From an uncultured Fluviicola sp. (GTDB lineage: Bacteria; Bacteroidota; Bacteroidia; Flavobacteriales_D; Crocinitomicaceae), in assembly GCF_902168135.1 (NCBI RefSeq), contig NZ_CABHOL010000033.1:1-64000 (forward strand): 64,000 nucleotides of DNA, given 5' to 3'. This document shows, piece after piece, positions 25,621-34,800 of the stretch; the stretch's first letter is position 1, and each line of letters starts with the position of its first letter. The notes under the pieces were generated by a model. It was given only the letters and a program-made list of their open reading frames with translations, was not told where the DNA came from and made no database searches. The translations under genes were made by a program, and so were the position numbers.

Positions 25621-27048
25621 TTAATTCTGAACGATTTTGGTTTGATCAAAATACTTTTTCGCTTCCATCTCTTTCAGCAATGAATCCAGGTTTGACTTAT
25701 CTGATGCTGTCAAAATAATAACCGGTCGTTTTTTTTCATCGAAAAATGCATAGATCTTGTTGGTTGTCATTTTTACTTTAGAAAGTTCCGGAAAGAGTTT
25801 TTTCACTGCTTTAATGGTTGTTTCCTGGTTTCTGTCGATGATAATTAACTGTGTTTGATCACCTGTTTTCAGGTGTTCCAATGCAGTCGGGTCCAATATC
25901 GGCGAAGAGAAATGCGAGTTGGTTAATTGGAAATAATTCCCTACTCCATTCATCACTTCGTCTATTGACGGACCGTCGTTGGCATCATTGTAAATGGACA
26001 CACGATTTAACAGAATCCCGTAATCCGTAATTGAATGAGGGAAAGTGGCAGCAAACAAGTCAATTGCTTTGTTTATGAATTCCCGGTCCATTTGCCTGTT
26101 TGAAGCAATATATTCCGAAACCAAAGGATACAATGCTTTTCCAAATCCATTAATGTATTCATTATTATACCAGGCGTTAGGATCCGGTTCACCGTTCAGG
26201 AACTTACTTGCCCATCCGTTGCCCAAAGCCGTAGCCAATCCTTCATCGAGGAAATTGTAAGCAAACGACTTATAAGGTGATTGATTTTCCTCAAACCATT
26301 TGTCTATTTCATGTTCAAATCCAGCAGGCTGCTCGTCGTACAATACATGGCACATTTCATGCAAAACCACACCTATTCTTCCCACGTGATCTGTTTCATC
26401 CGTCAACACACCTATACACAAACTATTTGCATGAGGAGTGGCTGTTGTATTTCCACTGTTTCCCGGGATCGCATAAAGGGCTACAACAAAAGGCATTTCA
26501 GTTATCCAGCAGGAATTGTAAAAATGATTGATTTTCGTAAAAGCTTCGGAGCATTGAGAAGCATATTTTTCCAAAGCATTGCGTTGATCGGTCAGTTTTG
26601 CTTCATAGTCTTTCCAAATGATCCGGTCATAATAAACTTCCGCTTTCTGCATGATTGAAATCAGTTTCTGCAAATCACTGTTCGGTAAAACCCCAATTAT
26701 CTTGTCCCGGAATTCATCAATCGTAGATGAGTTTACAAGGGCAATGTCTATGAAATCGTGCGTAGATCGGGTTTGACGACGCTTCTCAGGAAACTCATCT
26801 CTTCTGAACTGGTAATCTAAACGAATCCGGGCAAAGTCTGTCGCCAGTTGTGCAAACTCCTTGTCTCCTGCTGTTTTCTCATCAATGAATTTCTGAAGCG
26901 TGCCTGATGTAGAGCGATTATAAATAGCAGTTTCCAGGAAGTTAAAAATACAGTAAGGTTTACTGACCTTAAATTGAAAACCGATGTTTTGGGTAAATGC
27001 GGTTTGAAAAAGCAGGCAAAGCACTGCAATGACGGTAAGTTTTTTCAT
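25621..27048 (-). CDS. Secreted putative zinc metallopeptidase (HEMCH)
   Basis: The 475-residue protein has a signal peptide (to about residue 20, AFTQ). The zinc-binding signature H230-E-M-C-H234 lies in VGRIGVVLHEMCHVLYDEQ, and a downstream glutamate in NFLDEGLATALG (Glu269) fits a gluzincin-type third ligand. The rest is helical with no named domain. A periplasmic or secreted peptidase is likely; the substrate is unknown. It is the last gene of a compact operon with two ion channels (17-base gap to the lipoprotein gene). Confidence 0.75.
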   Translation of the reverse strand: MKKLTVIAVLCLLFQTAFTQNIGFQFKVSKPYCIFNFLETAIYNRSTSGTLQKFIDEKTAGDKEFAQLATDFARIRLDYQFRRDEFPEKRRQTRSTHDFIDIALVNSSTIDEFRDKIIGVLPNSDLQKLISIMQKAEVYYDRIIWKDYEAKLTDQRNALEKYASQCSEAFTKINHFYNSCWITEMPFVVALYAIPGNSGNTTATPHANSLCIGVLTDETDHVGRIGVVLHEMCHVLYDEQPAGFEHEIDKWFEENQSPYKSFAYNFLDEGLATALGNGWASKFLNGEPDPNAWYNNEYINGFGKALYPLVSEYIASNRQMDREFINKAIDLFAATFPHSITDYGILLNRVSIYNDANDGPSIDEVMNGVGNYFQLTNSHFSSPILDPTALEHLKTGDQTQLIIIDRNQETTIKAVKKLFPELSKVKMTTNKIYAFFDEKKRPVIILTASDKSNLDSLLKEMEAKKYFDQTKIVQN

Positions 27049-27065
27049 GAGTTTATTTTAGTGTG

Positions 27066-28076
27066 TTAGTGTCGTAGATTCTCCAGAAGTGACGCCAGTG
27101 TATAAATTTCTTTTGTTACAAAACCATTACTACCGGATTTTGAGGCAGATAGGAAACCAATAGTGTATTTTGGTGTCGACAGTATCATTCCATTTCTCAT
27201 CTCGCCGTGAGTAAAAAGGAAAATCGGATAGCTAAACTCTATAACATCGAAAGGATCACGTTTCAGGACTTTTTTAGCGCTCAGACAAGTATCTCGTTTC
27301 AGTCGTTTCCCTTTCACAAAAGCCGCCTTATGGATGATATTCCCAGACGGATCTTTTATCGTTCCGAAGAGATTGTTCGCACTGGCAACACCGTTTTGAT
27401 GAATCAACACTCCCGTCTTAACAAGGTCAAAAAGTGAAGTCCTGAAATAATACCTCGGGTAGATTTCACCGTCAGCACAATCCCGTTCGTTCTCAGACAC
27501 ATCCAATTGTTTAAGAAACGCCGACCATTGGCCGCAGGAATAATCATCAAAAGGGTATTTGTACTCCAATGAAGGAGCCGACATCCGGTAAAGCCTGGAA
27601 ACCGTACTGTCGTATTTTTTACGGCTGTACTTTCCAATCCAGGAATAAGAATCTGCCAATTTCACTCCTTTCTCAAATGACAGCAATATTCCGTACATTT
27701 TCATCATTTGGAACCTTTGGCTGTACACCCGGAGTTCTTCCGAGTTTTTCCAATAAACGACGTTTCCGGTTTTATTTTCCAGGATCATCATACCACTAAC
27801 CTTTCTACCGGAATCTTTGGCGATGTAACGGTTGACCTCCCGTTCTATCCGGGGATTTAAAAATGTCCGGACTGTCTGGCTTTTCGTACTGTCAAATTCG
27901 GGCACTGACACCTGCAGTTGTTTGGTTAAAAACCGAATTTCCGTTGAATCTTTAATCTCCCTTCCGTTCGAGTAGAGAAAACGGACTTCCTTTTTTTGAT
28001 TACAGGAAGAAACCATTCCAAAAAGTATCAAAACAGGAACTAACTTTATAAACAAGGAATGGTTCAGTGAAAACAT
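27066..28076 (-). CDS. Lipoprotein, possibly a degenerate penicillin-binding transpeptidase-like domain
   Basis: Lipoprotein signal MFSLNHSLFIKLVPVLILFG with lipobox VSSC. The order of phrases recalls a penicillin-binding transpeptidase: SGMMILENKTGNVVYW (like VVLDPKTGEVLA), then RFQMMKMYGILLSFEKGVKL (like the SxxK region GSTFKIFTALAALE), then SLFDLVKTGVLIHQNGVASA and IKDPSGNII. The catalytic serine position appears to be Gln or Met and no KTG is evident, so it would be inactive as an acyltransferase. This is pattern reading at low identity; otherwise it is an unknown 336-residue lipoprotein. It lies three bases after the preceding small membrane gene. Confidence 0.5.
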   Translation of the reverse strand: MFSLNHSLFIKLVPVLILFGMVSSCNQKKEVRFLYSNGREIKDSTEIRFLTKQLQVSVPEFDSTKSQTVRTFLNPRIEREVNRYIAKDSGRKVSGMMILENKTGNVVYWKNSEELRVYSQRFQMMKMYGILLSFEKGVKLADSYSWIGKYSRKKYDSTVSRLYRMSAPSLEYKYPFDDYSCGQWSAFLKQLDVSENERDCADGEIYPRYYFRTSLFDLVKTGVLIHQNGVASANNLFGTIKDPSGNIIHKAAFVKGKRLKRDTCLSAKKVLKRDPFDVIEFSYPIFLFTHGEMRNGMILSTPKYTIGFLSASKSGSNGFVTKEIYTLASLLENLRH

Positions 28077-28079
28077 AAA

Positions 28080-28583
28080 CTAACGATCTTTTTGGTGTGT
28101 AAAATTTTTTACGCTCAGCCAAACTAATAAAATTCCAAATATGAAAGCGATTTGTGATCCAATTAAACTTGAAACAGCAATTTTATTCGAAAAATTTCCT
28201 GCAAACCAATTCATGGATTGATTTATAAAACGGTATTTGAATGCTCCGATGAAAAATAAAAACAGGTAGAGCAACACTACAGCAACCGTATTCCAAAGCG
28301 ACTTTTTCCGTATCCAATTGATGATGGATGTTAGAATCAATCCGAAGGCCAGTCCAAACATCATGAAGTGAATCGGCTCTGAGATCAGCTGACCTACGGT
28401 AACATCAGGTTCCATGTAAAGCTCCCCGCATCGACCAATCTTATCGGAATTACTTCTCCTGAGGCATTCATACAGATCCGATCGCCGGAAAATGCAAAAC
28501 TTCATAAATGCTTCTTCAAAAAAGAACAACGAAAACAACTGGAGAAGAATATTCCGTGGCGATAAGCTTCGGATGATTTTCAC
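28080..28583 (-). CDS. Small membrane protein, GTG start, coupled to bestrophin gene
   Basis: Three to four hydrophobic segments lie at about 65-88, 97-115 and 135-158. The GTG at 28581-28583 follows the bestrophin stop codon by two bases, suggesting coupled translation; internal ATGs at residue 27 or 57 are alternative starts and would remove the cysteine-containing N-terminal part. There is no known family. The context suggests a role with the adjacent channels. Confidence 0.65.
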   Translation of the reverse strand: MKIIRSLSPRNILLQLFSLFFFEEAFMKFCIFRRSDLYECLRRSNSDKIGRCGELYMEPDVTVGQLISEPIHFMMFGLAFGLILTSIINWIRKKSLWNTVAVVLLYLFLFFIGAFKYRFINQSMNWFAGNFSNKIAVSSLIGSQIAFIFGILLVWLSVKNFTHQKDR

Positions 28584-28585
28584 AG

Positions 28586-29593
28586 TTACAACACAATATT
28601 ATTTACCGGAGTTAAAGCCGGGGGAAGATCCGTTTCTCCGAGCATTTCGCGCAGGTCTATTTCAATGGTACGGCTGATTTGTGAGATCGGGACATCGTTC
28701 GCTCCGCCTTCAAATGGATTTTCTGCACTTTCGCCCACCTGTTCCAAAGAGGTAAAAACCCAGGAAATCAACACACTGAAAGGAACAACCAGCCAAACCA
28801 TATACCCTTTCATGAAACCATCCACGTGCTCATTCAGTTTGGCAAACTCAAAAAGCATTCCGAAAGGCAATAGAAAACAGAACAACCGGATAAAGAACAT
28901 ATTGATCGTAGCAAATTGTCTGGGATAAGGAAAATTCTTGATCCGCTCACTTTTTCCCTGGTGTTCGAAAAGTTCGTTCAATACTTTCTGCATTTCAATG
29001 TGTTGAAACGTATTCAACTGATCGGAATCCAATAACTCTTTCAGTAATTTAGACTGCTTTGCCAATAATTGGGTGGCACGATTCTTAGTCTTTAGAAGCA
29101 CATCCAGTTCCTCCCGGCTGATGTATTTAATCATTTCGGTTTCAAAATCGGATTCTTTTTCCGGTACGTGGAAGTATTTGCTGTATTCCTTGTTATAGGA
29201 TTTTGAAGCTGCTTCCCAGATTCGCGAATCTCTCATTTGATATCGAAGCGCTGTCAACCAGGCAAAGTGACGGTAAATCAACTCTTTGCTTCTCGCATCA
29301 TCGGACACCATGTTTTTGCTCATTGCTCCCCACGAGCGGCTGCTGTTTACAATTGATCCCCAAATCTGCCGGGCTTCCCATGTTCGATTGTAGGCCTGCG
29401 TATTTTTGAAACCAACAATAAATGCTGTAGCTGTACCCAATAAAGCTACAACTGTCCATGGAATTGCAATCCAGTAAATTTGAAAGATCTCGAAGAGAAC
29501 GACCGGGAAAATTCCCAACAGTGTTAACCAAAAAATATTTCTGCGGGTCCAGATAATAAACTCTCCGATATGGTATGATTTTCCTGCGTGCAT
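28586..29593 (-). CDS. Bestrophin-family anion channel
   Basis: The 335-residue protein matches bacterial bestrophin (UPF0187) features: an N-terminal WTRRNIFWLTLLGIFPVVLF, a membrane pair ending FIVGFKNTQAYNRTWEARQIWGSIVNSSR (highly conserved), a long cytoplasmic helical part, and a second membrane pair near MFFIRLFCFLLPFGML and VWLVVPFSVLISWVFTSLEQVG. The FTSLEQVGESAENPFEGGANDVP stretch is diagnostic. Bacterial bestrophins form pentameric channels; some conduct cations rather than chloride, so ion choice is uncertain. It lies 11 bases after the potassium channel gene. Confidence 0.92.
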   Translation of the reverse strand: MHAGKSYHIGEFIIWTRRNIFWLTLLGIFPVVLFEIFQIYWIAIPWTVVALLGTATAFIVGFKNTQAYNRTWEARQIWGSIVNSSRSWGAMSKNMVSDDARSKELIYRHFAWLTALRYQMRDSRIWEAASKSYNKEYSKYFHVPEKESDFETEMIKYISREELDVLLKTKNRATQLLAKQSKLLKELLDSDQLNTFQHIEMQKVLNELFEHQGKSERIKNFPYPRQFATINMFFIRLFCFLLPFGMLFEFAKLNEHVDGFMKGYMVWLVVPFSVLISWVFTSLEQVGESAENPFEGGANDVPISQISRTIEIDLREMLGETDLPPALTPVNNIVL

Positions 29594-29604
29594 GTGTTTT
29601 TAGT

Positions 29605-30312
29605 TTATTTTCTTGAGGTGAATTTGCTGATAATTATCCCGACTAAAACAACGGTGTAGAAATGTCCTGCAATTCCCATAATAGAAGCAACAAGCTTGGT
29701 ATTAGGAGCAGTTGGAACAATATCTCCAAAACCGATACTTGTCATCGAGATCGAACTGAAGTAAACCAAATCCATATAAATGGAGGCACTTCCTTTCATA
29801 TCCACCCCATGAAATGAATGAGGATTGTTATAAATCAGAAGTTGAAGCAGAAAAACACTGATCTCAATGAGTAAGAAGTAACCACAAGCTGCTGCCGAAA
29901 TAACGTCAGTATCAATGTAACTCGGTTTTAGCAGGAACTTCAGGACTTCGTAAAAAATAAAAATGAAGAAAAGCACGTAAACGATATTCAGTACTTCGAA
30001 ATAAAATCTCACATCTTTCACAAAGGAAATACCTATCGGAAAAAGCACGACCAGGATGAACAACAAGTTCTTGATCCAGCTTTTCCACTTGTCCTTACCT
30101 ATGAAAATCCCGGTGCAGGCCAAACCGAGAAGCAGCATGTTGATCGGCCAGATCACATCCCTGTAATTGTTTTGGTCCGTAATAAAAATCCCGATAAATA
30201 AATGCTGAAGCAAAGCAACAAGCAGCACTTCATACTTCCTTCGTCCAAAAAATTCAAGCAGTTTCGCCATCCTTAGCATCCATTTATTCTCAAAGATAAT
30301 TTTTCCATCCAA
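29605..30312 (-). CDS. Voltage-gated-like potassium channel
   Basis: The 235-residue integral membrane protein has about six hydrophobic segments and a pore loop with the selectivity filter TSIGFGD, followed by a last helix (GIAGHFYTVVLVGIIISKF). There is no cytoplasmic RCK domain and no clear S4 arginine ladder, so it is a compact Ion_trans_2-type channel. It is the first gene of a tight five-gene operon that also encodes a bestrophin. Confidence 0.88.
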   Translation of the reverse strand: MDGKIIFENKWMLRMAKLLEFFGRRKYEVLLVALLQHLFIGIFITDQNNYRDVIWPINMLLLGLACTGIFIGKDKWKSWIKNLLFILVVLFPIGISFVKDVRFYFEVLNIVYVLFFIFIFYEVLKFLLKPSYIDTDVISAAACGYFLLIEISVFLLQLLIYNNPHSFHGVDMKGSASIYMDLVYFSSISMTSIGFGDIVPTAPNTKLVASIMGIAGHFYTVVLVGIIISKFTSRK

Positions 30313-30413
30313 ATAACGTCCCCGAATTTTTCATCAAAAATAAGGCACATTGTTTCCTGAAAACAGTTCGTTTCTGAGCTGAAAAAAGTACCTTTACAAC
30401 AAAATATGTTTCC

Positions 30414-30908
30414 ATGAAATTGGTTTTAAATCAGCATCAGATTGAGCAAAAGATTATGCGTTTGGCGCATGAAATCCTGGAGAATACTTATGGAATTCCC
30501 GAATTGTTTATCGGCGGGATCATCGGAAACGGAGAAACATTTGCTCAGCAGATCACGGAAATAGTTCGAAAGAACAGTTCCCAGGCGGTAACGTATTTCA
30601 AAATCGAACTGGACAAGGACCATCCGCTTGACTCGGAAATCAACTGTTCCATTGATCCGACGCTCTTTCACGGGAAATTAGTCATCCTCGTTGACGATGT
30701 GATCAATTCCGGGACTACCATGCAGTATGGTGTGATGAAAATCCTGGAGCAGCCCGTAAGAAGTGTAAAAACGGTTGCATTGGTTGACCGTATGCACCGC
30801 AGGTATCCTATTAAATGTGATTTTGTAGGAATGACTTTAACAACAACCTTGGGTGAACGCGTGGAAGTAATGCCTTCTAACGGTTCGCTGGAGGCTTTTT
30901 TGGTATAA
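30414..30908 (+). CDS. Type I phosphoribosyltransferase (PyrR/Hpt-like)
   Basis: The 164-residue cytoplasmic protein carries the PRPP-binding motif [14 protein letters not shown] and a flexible-loop region typical of type I PRTases. Early residues [16 protein letters not shown] form the pyrophosphate loop. It is closest by length and pattern to PyrR or hypoxanthine PRTases; the exact base cannot be assigned. murQ follows 119 bases later after a repeat-filled gap. Confidence 0.85.
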   Translation: MKLVLNQHQIEQKIMRLAHEILENTYGIPELFIGGIIGNGETFAQQITEIVRKNSSQAVTYFKIELDKDHPLDSEINCSIDPTLFHGKLVILVDDVINSGTTMQYGVMKILEQPVRSVKTVALVDRMHRRYPIKCDFVGMTLTTTLGERVEVMPSNGSLEAFLV

Positions 30909-31027
30909 CCAAAAATGTTCAAAGGTTTAAATGGTTCAAAAAGTTCAACCATTTACACAGTAGTTCTTTCCCTTTGAACTTTTCGACTTTGAACAACAAA
31001 ACTTTTGAACGCTTTGAACTTTCATTT
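30909..31027. repeat. GTTCAAA-type dispersed repeat upstream of murQ
   Basis: The gap between the PRTase and murQ is made of GTTCAAAGGTTTAAATGGTT and GTTCAAAAAGTTCAACC on one side and their reverse-complement counterparts (TTTGAACTTTTCGACTTTGA) on the other, a loose inverted repeat. A related set lies at 50357-50458. Confidence 0.75.
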
Positions 31028-31837
31028 ATGAAACGAATAACAGAATCCGAAAGCAATCATCATGACCTGGACAGTAAATCGACAAGAGATTTGCTAATCG
31101 GGATCAATGAAGAAGATCATACTGTTCCACTGGCAGTGGAAAAAGAAATCCCGCAAATTGAAAAATTGGTCGATGGGTGTGTTGAACGCATGCGCGACGG
31201 CGGTCGTTTGTTCTACATGGGAGCGGGCACCAGCGGGCGTCTCGGAATTGTTGATGCCAGTGAATGCCCTCCTACTTTCGGTGTCCCGCACGGAATGGTG
31301 ATAGGAATTATTGCCGGTGGAGATCAGGCAATCCGAAAGGCCGTTGAATTCGCGGAAGATGACCGCCAACAAGGCTGGAAAGACCTCGAAGCTTTCAACA
31401 TCACGGAAAAAGATATCGTAGTCGGAATTGCCGCATCCGGAACAACACCTTACGTTCTTGGAGCTTTGGAAACCGCTAAAAAACATGGAATTCTGACCGG
31501 TGGTATTTCCTGCAACCCGGGTTCACCTTTGAGCCAGCTGGCAGACATTGCCATAACTCCGGTTGTGGGTCCGGAATTCGTTACCGGAAGCACCCGCATG
31601 AAGAGCGGAACAGCTCAGAAACTGGTTTTGAATATGCTGTCAACGGCCATCATGATCCGTTTGGGAAGAGTGAAGGGAAACCGGATGGTGGACATGCAGT
31701 TGTCGAATGAAAAACTGGTCGACCGAGGAACAAAAATGGTTATGGAAGCTACGGGACTGGAAGAAGAACAAGCAAATGAATTATTGCTGAAGCATGGTTC
31801 TGTAAGGGCAGCTGTGGAAGCTTTTAATAAGCGATAA
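31028..31837 (+). CDS. murQ: N-acetylmuramic acid 6-phosphate etherase
   Basis: It cleaves the lactyl ether of MurNAc-6-phosphate to GlcNAc-6-phosphate during peptidoglycan recycling. The SIS domain is clear: [27 protein letters not shown], and later [18 protein letters not shown] with [13 protein letters not shown] start at ATG 31028 ([15 protein letters not shown]), which gives 269 residues; the in-frame upstream ATG at 30974 is inside the repeat. It ends shortly after a short helical region ([13 protein letters not shown]), as in many MurQ proteins. Confidence 0.95.
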   Translation: MKRITESESNHHDLDSKSTRDLLIGINEEDHTVPLAVEKEIPQIEKLVDGCVERMRDGGRLFYMGAGTSGRLGIVDASECPPTFGVPHGMVIGIIAGGDQAIRKAVEFAEDDRQQGWKDLEAFNITEKDIVVGIAASGTTPYVLGALETAKKHGILTGGISCNPGSPLSQLADIAITPVVGPEFVTGSTRMKSGTAQKLVLNMLSTAIMIRLGRVKGNRMVDMQLSNEKLVDRGTKMVMEATGLEEEQANELLLKHGSVRAAVEAFNKR

Positions 31838-31867
31838 CTATTAATCATATACTCCTAAATTAAAACA

Positions 31868-34800
31868 ATGCGTTTTTTCCTTCTTGTAATTTCATTTAGT
31901 TTTATCTCACAATCATATTGCGCCTGGATTAATGTTAATTCAGGTATTAATGATGAGCTGACAAGTATTTCATTTTTGGGAACCACCGGGATAATAACCG
32001 GAAAAAAGGGAGTTTATATTTCAACCAATGGAGGAACAACTGCAGGAAGCTGGGTTAGAGCTCAGAGCTATATTGGTGCAAATGACTCATTACTTTATAA
32101 TCATTCACAATTTTATGGATCCATTCGCTGCTATGCAGCAGTAAATAAATTTTTCTTTTGTGGAGAAGACACTGTAACACATACAGCAGTGGTTTTCGAA
32201 TATAACATTACCAATAACAAAATCGGGGTATTATATACCGGGCCCTTAAATAGCAAATTCAACGATTTATCACAAAACGGAAATGTCGTATATGTAGTTG
32301 GAAATAATGGTCTGATCGTATCTTTTAACCAAATTAGTTTAGTGTTTGATATTGTTAACACAGGCCTTAATCTGGATTTGAATTCGATATCTATAGCGAA
32401 CAATTATGTGGTCATTGGTTCCAGTAATACAATTATTCGAGGGCTCATTAACTCAACTTTTCCGAATATGATTAGCTTTTCCCAGGATAGTTATCAGAAT
32501 AGAAGGATCCGAGATGTTTTATACATCACTTCAGTCAACAACATGTATGCCGTTGGTAAAAATATTCTACATAGAATCGCAAATACTGTTACAGAACCAC
32601 ATCAGTACTACGCAGATTCTTTAGATGCCAATACAATTACAAACTATTCAGGTAAAATCTTTATCGGCACGAGTTCGGGGATCTACCGTTCTTATAATAA
32701 CACTGAGATTCTGGAATTTCAGCCGGCAACCTCTGGATATCACATACTGGGAATTCAACTTAGTGGAACGACCTTATTTGCATGTGGAAAGAATGGAACC
32801 ATTTTATATACAACTGATCAGGGAGGAAATCCTGAACCATATGCTCAAATTGATTTTAACGGAGGTTGTCTGAATACCCCTCTTACAATCGTTTCGACCA
32901 AGGGAACTGTATCCAGTTGTACCAATTTTGTCAATAGTGCTCCTGTTAATTCAAACTGCAGCAATTACACTCATACTTTTTCCGCTTCAGGAACTCACGA
33001 AATAAAACTATTGATTTCCAATGGAAGCTATTCAAAAACAATTACCAAACAAGTTTCAATTGTTCCAACTCCGCAAATTAATCTTTTAACGGAAGGAATA
33101 GATACTATCCTTTGTAAGCAGGAAGTATTGGATTTTACCATTTTCACTGCTGAGAACAACGTATTTTACTCGCTTTATAAATCAGGGAACAATGCTTATT
33201 TCGGGAGTTCAATGACGGGAAACGGAAGTGATTTGAATTTTCAAACCAACCTGTTAAGTCAGGCTGGAAACTATTATCTGCGAGCAACAAGTAGTTTAGC
33301 CGATTGCTCTGCAAATTTCACTCAGGTTATTTCAATCTCCGTTGAAAAACCTGTTTCAAAGATTTATTATGACGTCATTAACGCAGAAACCAATGAGGAT
33401 GTTCGTTTTTACGAGCACTCCTCGGAAGCAATCACTTTTGAGTGGCATTTTACCAATTCACCTACTCTTTCCACTTCTACGCTTGCCAACCCTACCAATT
33501 CATTTATGGGAATCGGTTCTTCCCAGGTTACATTGATTTCGGGAACAATCAATAATTGCTTTGACTCTATAACAATAAGAGGGCCTTTCATATACCAACC
33601 TTATTCGGACGATACGTCCTGGGTAATGATTAATAAAAAGACTGCACCAGCATCCATTCCTCAGAGTTACGAAAATGATATTATGGATGCTATAAAAGTA
33701 CACAACGGTGTATTGCTCAGAGGCGAATACGAAAATCGTATTTTAATGTCGCGCATAGGCGATTCCTGTATTCTTAATGGAACTGGCGGTTACGTTGCCA
33801 AGTACAATAATTTCGGGATTTTGAAGTGGATAATAAAAGCCCCTAACAATAGTGGTTTTGAACCAGTATGGAGAGTAAGAAGTCTCGCTGAAGACAGTCA
33901 CGGCAATTTTTATATAGCTGGGGCTGGTTCTAATGGTTTCCTAATTGACAATACCGGCGACACAATAGTTGGCGATCGTGAATATTTAGTAAAAACTGAC
34001 TCATTAGGCCGTTTCTTATGGAGTATTACGGGTAATCCAAGTACTTCATCTTCCTGCTATTTCGGAGAGATATCCTGTGATAAGGACGATAATCCATATT
34101 TAGTATCCCTTTCTTCAGGTAATCAAGCCATTCCACTTTATTTTAATGAGACCACTGTTAGCGGTACTTTACAAACAAATCAACTATGCGGATTCTGTAA
34201 TTCCACATATACTGTGCTTAAATATGACCCAAATGGTGGATTCATAAATAGCTTTGGTATTGAAAGCAATGTTGGATCCGGCAATGTTGATCCACATCTG
34301 GAATTCGACAATGACAACAATCTTTTTGTATGGGGTAGTTATTCCTCTTACATGTCCATTCATTCTCCTATCTCACCTAATGACACTTTCAATTTTCCCC
34401 ATGATTTTGTTAATCCGTTTTCTCAAATGTATGCAGTTAAATTCAATGCTTCAGGTATTTTTCAATGGAAAATCCGCAGCAGTTATATTCCTTCTCCTTC
34501 AGTGCCCAATAGCCAAACTCAGGCCTTTGATGCCTTGGTAGACCATTCCGGAAACTTATACCTTACCGGAAGTAATAACTTTAACAGCGCTCTTCCACAA
34601 TACCCGTTTATTATTGTAAATTCAGATATGACTACTACTCATTTTTACGGTGGTCGATATTTTCTAACTAAAATAAATTCGAATGGGATTTGTGAATGGA
34701 TTAACGGAAATACTTCTTCTTACTATGGATATGGATTCAGTATTCTCCAGGATGCAGACTCTATTTACGTGTTAGGATCAGTCAGAGAACAAAGTGGTCT

